From positions 24,218 to 88,217 of the forward strand of contig NZ_CAJNBJ010000022.1 in the NCBI RefSeq assembly GCF_905220995.1: DNA of 64,000 bases. The letters run 5' to 3'. The DNA comes from Nitrospira defluvii. GTDB lineage: Bacteria; Nitrospirota; Nitrospiria; Nitrospirales; Nitrospiraceae. Position numbers and translations under genes: made by a program. Positions 59,030-64,000 of this stretch are shown here, one piece after another. The first letter of the stretch is position 1. Each line of letters opens with the position of its first letter. The notes beneath the pieces are model-generated. The model did not search any database, was not told the origin of the DNA, and worked only from the letters and a program-made list of their open reading frames with translations.

Positions 59030-62000
59030 TGCCTCAGGATCGCGCACAAGAGCCGGCGGCGGAAGCGGAACAGTATCTGTTTCCGATGAGCTTCGGGCAA
59101 CGGCGGTTGTGGTTCCTGTCACAGTTGGAACCGGACAGCGCCTCCTACAACACGGCCATCGCGGTGCGGATGGAAGGGCGGGTGGATCGGGAGATCCTCC
59201 TGGACTGTTTCAATCGCATCGTGGCACGGCACGAGGTCCTGCGCACGACCTTCGGGTCGGAGGAGGGCGAACCGGTCCAGATCGTGGCGGCGGCCGGTCA
59301 TGTCACCTTGGAATGCGACGTTGTGGAGAATCGACCGGAGGCCGTACGACAGGCCGCGCGCGAGGAAGCGCAGCGTCCGTTCGATCTCGAGCGTGGCCCT
59401 CTGCTGCGGCTGCGCCTGTTCGATATCGCAGAACACGACCATCTGCTGGTGGTCACGTTGCACCATATTGTGTGCGACGGCTGGTCTGCGCAGATCCTGG
59501 CGCGTGAATTCGCCCGACTCTATGCCGCGGCGGTGATCGGGATCGAGGCGCCCCTCCCGAACCTGCCGATCCAATATGCCGATTATGCGGAATGGCAGCG
59601 CGGGTGGCTGCAAGGGGAAGTCCTGGAGCGTCAGCTGGCCTATTGGAAGAAACAGTTGGCCGGGGACCTGCCCGTCATCGCGTTGCCCACCGACCGCCCG
59701 CGTGGAGCCGTCCAAACCTCGTCGGGGAGCCGTTATGACTTCGCCATCCCGACGTCCATCGCAGCGGGCTTGCGGGACCTCAGCCGCCGGCACAACGTGA
59801 CCCTGTTTATGACCCTGTTGGCCGCATTTCAGACCTGGCTGATGCGCTACACGGGCCTCGAGGATATCTGTGTCGGGACACCCATCGCCTGCCGGACGAA
59901 ACGCGAGACGGAAGATCTTATCGGTTTTTTTGCGAATACTCTCGTGCTGCGGACGAACCTCTCGCACAACCCCACGTTCCCCCAACTGCTCGAACGGGTC
60001 CGGGAAGTCGTCATCGGCGGGCAGGAGCATCAGGAATTACCGTTCGAAGAACTGGTGGATACGCTGAAACCGGCGCGAGCCCTGAGTCATTCTCCCTTGT
60101 TCCAAGTGTTGTTCGTGCTCCAGACCGCGCTGAACGAAGCCCTGTCGCTCCCCGGGTTGCTGGTCGAGATTACGGAAGTGGATACCTCGGCCGCCAAATT
60201 CGATCTGTCGTTGGACATGGCCGAAACGGAGACGGGCTTGGAAGGAGTCTTCGAATACAACACCGATCTGTTCGATGAGCAGACCATCGCCCGCATGGCC
60301 GAGCACTTTCAGACCCTGTTGGCCGGCATCTGCGCGCAACCGGATCGCAGGCTGAACGAACTCCCGTTCCTTTCGCCGGAAGAGCAACTGCAGGCGCTGT
60401 TGGTCGGGCCGGAGCCTTCCGTCGATGCGGCGGGATTCTCCGACTTTGCCGCGGCCTTTGAGGCACAGGTGGAGCGGAGCCCGGACGCCGTCGCCGTCGA
60501 GTGCCGGGGAGTGACGCGAACCTATGCGGAGCTGAAAGGGGAGGCCGATCGGATTGCCCATGCACTCTCGACCGTCGGCGTGGGGCCGGATACGGTCGTG
60601 GCGCTTGTGTTGGATCGCGGCATCATGTTGCTGACAGCCATCGTGGGGGTACTGAAAGCGGGCGGCGCATATCTGCCGCTGGACCTCACACATCCGGCGG
60701 CTCGCTGGAACGAGGTCATGGCTTCGAGCGGAGCTCGCGTGGTTGTGACGAGCGAGTCCGCGCGCGCCTTGCTTCTGGAGGCCAGTCCGCTGGTGTCGTC
60801 GGGAGCCGTCGCGCTGGTCAGCATCGACGGGCTTGGAAGCATGGGCACCGCTTCGTGTGCGGCTCGCCGCTGTTCGCCCGATCAGTTGGCCTACATCATC
60901 TATACCTCAGGCTCGACCGGCAGTCCCAAGGGGGCCATGGTCACGCAACGGGGCTTGATGAACCACCTCTGGAGTAAACGCGAATCGTTAAGCCTTGGCT
61001 CGTCGGATGTGGTGGCGCAGACCGCCTCTCCCTGTTTCGATATCTCCGTCTGGCAACATCTCGCCGCGCTCTTGTGCGGGGGCCGAACGCTGATCGTCCC
61101 TGAGGACGTGGCGCGCGATCCATCGCGCCTGCTGCATTACCTTGACCAGGGCAAGGTCACCGTGGCCGAGACGGTACCGATCTTGCTCAAGGGTATGTTG
61201 GACAGCCAGGAGACGGCGAGCCTCCGACCGTTGCGCTGGTTATTGCCCACCGGCGAAACCCTGCCGCCGCAGCTCTGCCGGGAATGGCTCGAGCGCTATC
61301 CCTGCATCCCGTTGGTGAACGCCTATGGCCCGGCCGAATGTGCGGACGATGTCGCCACGGCGACGATCGCCACCCCGCCGACGGCCGACGATGTCTGCAT
61401 GCCGATCGGACGCGCCATTCGCGGCATACGACTCGTCGTGCTGGATCGCTGGCTGGCGCCGGTGCCGGTCGGGGTACCGGGCGAATTGTGTATCGGCGGC
61501 GTCGGTGTCGGGCGCGGCTACATCAACGACGCGTCACGCACGGCTGCGGTGTTCGTTCCGGATCCGTTCGGGCCGGAGCCCGGCGCGCGGCTGTATCGCA
61601 CCGGTGATCTGGTGCGCGTGCGGCGCGACGGGAATCTGGAATTCCTCGGGCGAGTCGACCATCAAATCAAACTACGTGGCGTGCGGATCGAACCGGAAGA
61701 GATCGACGCTCGTTTGCGATCGTTGCCCGGCATTCGGGACACGGTCACGGTCTTGCGAGAGGACCGTCCGGGCCAAAAACGGCTGGTGGCCTATGTGGTG
61801 ACGTCAGGCGATCCTTCGCCATCTGTCGAGGAGTGGCGCGGCGCCCTGCGGCGGCAACTCCCCGAGGCGATGATTCCATCACAGTTCCTGTGTGTCGAAG
61901 TCATCCCTCGCACGGCAAACGGCAAGGTCGATCGATTCTCCTTGCCGAAGCCACCGGAAGGGAGCAGCGAGGAGTATGTGCCTCCACGCGATGCCGTCGA

Positions 62001-64000
62001 AGCGCAGCTCGCAGAGATTTGGGCGGACGTCCTGCAGATCGAACGGGTCGGGATTCATGACAACTTCTTTGAATGCGGGGGGGATTCCATCCTCAGCTTG
62101 CAAGTGGTGAACCGTGCCAGGCACCGGGGGTTGTCGTTGACCCCGAGGCAGCTCTTTCAGCATCAAACCATCGCCGAATTGGCTGCGGCATCGGCCGAGC
62201 CCCACGAAGGCAGTCCGCAACACAGTGCGACCGATCTGTCTGCCCGCCTGCTTGACGAGGCCTCGTACGCCGCAGCGGAGGCAGCCTGTCCGACCCTCGA
62301 AGATGCGTATCCGCTGAGCCCTCTGCAGCAGGGCCTGCTCTTTCACAGCCTCTATGCCCCAGGATCCGGCGTCTACGTCGAGCAGATGAGTTGGCGCATG
62401 CAGGGTACCCTGGACCCATTGCTGTTTCGCGAGGCGTGGCAGCGGATCCTCGATCGACATCCGGTCTTGCGGACGAGGTTGTTGTGGCGTGAGGTTTCGT
62501 CGCCGATCCAGATCGTGCTGCCCTCCGTGCGGTTGCCCTGGGCGGAGTTGGATTGGCGTGACTGTCCACCGGACGAACAGGATCGTCGGTTCAATCGCTT
62601 GGTAGAAGAAGACCGGCGGACCGATTTCGACTTTGAACGGCCGCCGCTGATGCGTCTCGCGCTGATCCGTCTCGCGCAGGAGTCCTACGCGGTGTTGTGG
62701 ACGCACCACCACATACTCATGGATGGCTGGTGCCTGCCGATTCTGTTGCAAGAGGTCTTGAGCACCTATCAGGCGAGGCAGCGCGGAGAGCCGTTGCGGA
62801 TCGAACCGGTCGTGCCCTATCGCCATCATATCGCCAGGCTGCTTGCTCAAGACCAGACCGAGGCCGAGCGCTTTTGGCGTGCGGCCCTGAAGGGCAAGAC
62901 GACGCCGACGGTTCTGGGTGAAGAGATCGTTGCCGATCAGGTTGCGCCTGGTCCCCCCAACGGCATCGCCACCGTCGCACTCTCCTCCGAGGCGACCGCA
63001 CAATTGCGCACCTTCGCGCAGACGCATCGGGTGACGCTCAATACGCTCGTGCAGGGGGCCTGGGCCATCCTGTTGAGCCGCTACAGCCGGGAATCGGACG
63101 TCTTGTTCGGGACGACCGTCTCCGGCCGGTCCTCCGACCTTCCGGGGATCGACACCATGATGGGGCTCTTCATCAACACCCTGCCGTTACGTATCCGCGT
63201 CGCGCCCGATGCGGTCCTCTCCGACTGGTTACAAACGTTGCTGGCGCAGAACGGCGAACTGCGGCAATTTGAGCAGACCCCGCTGGTGCAGATTCAAAGC
63301 TGGAGCGAGGTGCCGCGAGGGCAGCCGTTGTTCGAAAGCCTGGTCGTATTCGACAACCATCCCATGGACGAACGCCTGGAAGGGGAGACGGGCGTCACCG
63401 TGGAGCAGGTAGTCCTGTCCGGGCAAACAAACTATCCCTTGACCCTGAACGTGTTGCCGGGGAAGGAGCTCACCTGTTCGCTCTGGTACCAACGGAGCCG
63501 GTTCCGGGACGACAGGGCGCATCGCCTGGTCCGACAGCTGGAAACGCTGCTCATGGGCATGGTGCAGGCACCCCACGGGCGCCTGGGCCTCCTTCCCCTG
63601 ATGGACGAAGCGGAGCGGGGGCAGGTGGTGGGGGGGTGGAACCAGACGGCGCGGGCCTATGCGCGGACGGCCGTGCCGGCGCAGATTGCGGCGCAAGCGG
63701 CGCGGACACCGGCGGCCATCGCCGTGCGGGCGGGCGCGACGACCGTGACCTATGCGGCGTTGCTCCGGCAGGCGTACCAACTTGCCCAGGCCCTCCGTCG
63801 CCGCAGAGTCGGACCGGAATGCCTCGTGGCGGTCGCGCTGGACCGGTCGGTGGAGCTCGTGGTCGCCCTGCTGGGCACCTGGTATGCGGGGGCCGCCTTC
63901 GTGCCGCTCGATCCGTCGTACCCCGTCGAGCGGCTGCGCTACATGCTCGACGACAGCCAGGCGGCGCTGCTCGTGACCGACCGTGCGCAAGCGGCGCGGT
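59023..64000 (+). CDS. NRPS, C-A-PCP-C-A..., truncated by window end
   Basis: The frame stays open from ATG 59023 to the window edge (1,659 codons). Module 1: condensation domain (HHIVCDGW from His147), adenylation domain (YTSGSTGSPKG from Tyr627; NGKVDR at the end) and PCP (Ser1022 in GGDS). My alignment of the A-domain pocket to GrsA gives D-I-W-E-L-T-A-D-D(-K), which I recall as the 2,4-diaminobutyrate code of PvdL, consistent with the nearby Dab-type aminotransferase. Module 2: a condensation domain (YPLSPLQQGLLFHSL, HHILMDGW near 1229) and the first part of an A domain from about 1540. No epimerisation domain is seen. The rest lies beyond the window. Confidence 0.93.
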   Translation, partial: MLMPQDRAQEPAAEAEQYLFPMSFGQRRLWFLSQLEPDSASYNTAIAVRMEGRVDREILLDCFNRIVARHEVLRTTFGSEEGEPVQIVAAAGHVTLECDVVENRPEAVRQAAREEAQRPFDLERGPLLRLRLFDIAEHDHLLVVTLHHIVCDGWSAQILAREFARLYAAAVIGIEAPLPNLPIQYADYAEWQRGWLQGEVLERQLAYWKKQLAGDLPVIALPTDRPRGAVQTSSGSRYDFAIPTSIAAGLRDLSRRHNVTLFMTLLAAFQTWLMRYTGLEDICVGTPIACRTKRETEDLIGFFANTLVLRTNLSHNPTFPQLLERVREVVIGGQEHQELPFEELVDTLKPARALSHSPLFQVLFVLQTALNEALSLPGLLVEITEVDTSAAKFDLSLDMAETETGLEGVFEYNTDLFDEQTIARMAEHFQTLLAGICAQPDRRLNELPFLSPEEQLQALLVGPEPSVDAAGFSDFAAAFEAQVERSPDAVAVECRGVTRTYAELKGEADRIAHALSTVGVGPDTVVALVLDRGIMLLTAIVGVLKAGGAYLPLDLTHPAARWNEVMASSGARVVVTSESARALLLEASPLVSSGAVALVSIDGLGSMGTASCAARRCSPDQLAYIIYTSGSTGSPKGAMVTQRGLMNHLWSKRESLSLGSSDVVAQTASPCFDISVWQHLAALLCGGRTLIVPEDVARDPSRLLHYLDQGKVTVAETVPILLKGMLDSQETASLRPLRWLLPTGETLPPQLCREWLERYPCIPLVNAYGPAECADDVATATIATPPTADDVCMPIGRAIRGIRLVVLDRWLAPVPVGVPGELCIGGVGVGRGYINDASRTAAVFVPDPFGPEPGARLYRTGDLVRVRRDGNLEFLGRVDHQIKLRGVRIEPEEIDARLRSLPGIRDTVTVLREDRPGQKRLVAYVVTSGDPSPSVEEWRGALRRQLPEAMIPSQFLCVEVIPRTANGKVDRFSLPKPPEGSSEEYVPPRDAVEAQLAEIWADVLQIERVGIHDNFFECGGDSILSLQVVNRARHRGLSLTPRQLFQHQTIAELAAASAEPHEGSPQHSATDLSARLLDEASYAAAEAACPTLEDAYPLSPLQQGLLFHSLYAPGSGVYVEQMSWRMQGTLDPLLFREAWQRILDRHPVLRTRLLWREVSSPIQIVLPSVRLPWAELDWRDCPPDEQDRRFNRLVEEDRRTDFDFERPPLMRLALIRLAQESYAVLWTHHHILMDGWCLPILLQEVLSTYQARQRGEPLRIEPVVPYRHHIARLLAQDQTEAERFWRAALKGKTTPTVLGEEIVADQVAPGPPNGIATVALSSEATAQLRTFAQTHRVTLNTLVQGAWAILLSRYSRESDVLFGTTVSGRSSDLPGIDTMMGLFINTLPLRIRVAPDAVLSDWLQTLLAQNGELRQFEQTPLVQIQSWSEVPRGQPLFESLVVFDNHPMDERLEGETGVTVEQVVLSGQTNYPLTLNVLPGKELTCSLWYQRSRFRDDRAHRLVRQLETLLMGMVQAPHGRLGLLPLMDEAERGQVVGGWNQTARAYARTAVPAQIAAQAARTPAAIAVRAGATTVTYAALLRQAYQLAQALRRRRVGPECLVAVALDRSVELVVALLGTWYAGAAFVPLDPSYPVERLRYMLDDSQAALLVTDRAQAAR

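Overview
The window is bacterial, gene-dense and almost entirely on the + strand. No rRNA, tRNA or other taxonomic marker is present. The gene set (a PEP-CTERM/XrtA-type exopolysaccharide locus, a TPR-secretin-cohesin type II secretion/type IV pilus hybrid, and a hybrid NRPS/PKS) together with moderately high GC suggests a Gram-negative didermic bacterium. I think Nitrospirota (Nitrospira-like) is the most likely assignment, but this is inference.

Region 1 (1-18925) is an exopolysaccharide/surface glycan locus. It holds four GT4 and one GT2 glycosyltransferases, a FemAB-type protein, a DegT-type sugar aminotransferase, an SxtJ-like/DUF5989-like membrane pair, a polysaccharide deacetylase, an ATP-grasp ligase, a low-molecular-weight tyrosine phosphatase, two methyltransferases, an O-antigen ligase/polymerase, and an O-acylation set (acyltransferase 3, MBOAT, SGNH-like). 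A secreted jelly-roll (polysaccharide-lyase-like) protein lies on the minus strand (19205-20095). A UDP-HexNAc 6-dehydrogenase (20691-21986) with a clear terminator closes the glycan region.

Region 2 (22226-36851) encodes a secretion or pilus machine. It has a lipoprotein secretin with N-terminal TPRs and a C-terminal cohesin domain, several pseudopilins, a LysM lipoprotein, GspF, GspE, and PilM/N/O/P-like assembly-platform proteins. proA and a large unrecognised gene sit between this operon and gspG. A REC-HDOD regulator and a secreted GH39-like glycosidase follow.

Region 3 (about 40459 to the window end) is a lipopeptide NRPS/PKS cluster: FAAL-ACP-C-A(a1-a8)-methyltransferase, then a separate A(a9-a10)-PCP protein, a KS-AT-KR-ACP module, a PvdE/SyrD-type exporter, a diaminobutyrate-type aminotransferase, a PvdQ-like Ntn acylase, MbtH, a type II thioesterase, a SyrP-like dioxygenase, and a second NRPS (C-A-PCP-C-A...) cut by the window end. 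My reading is an acylated pro-peptide assembled in the cytoplasm, exported, then deacylated in the periplasm, as in pyoverdine maturation. Two features look unusual. The methyltransferase resembles guanidinoacetate N-methyltransferase, not the usual NRPS N-MT. The MT-interrupted adenylation domain is divided between two adjacent genes exactly at the MT/a9 boundary.
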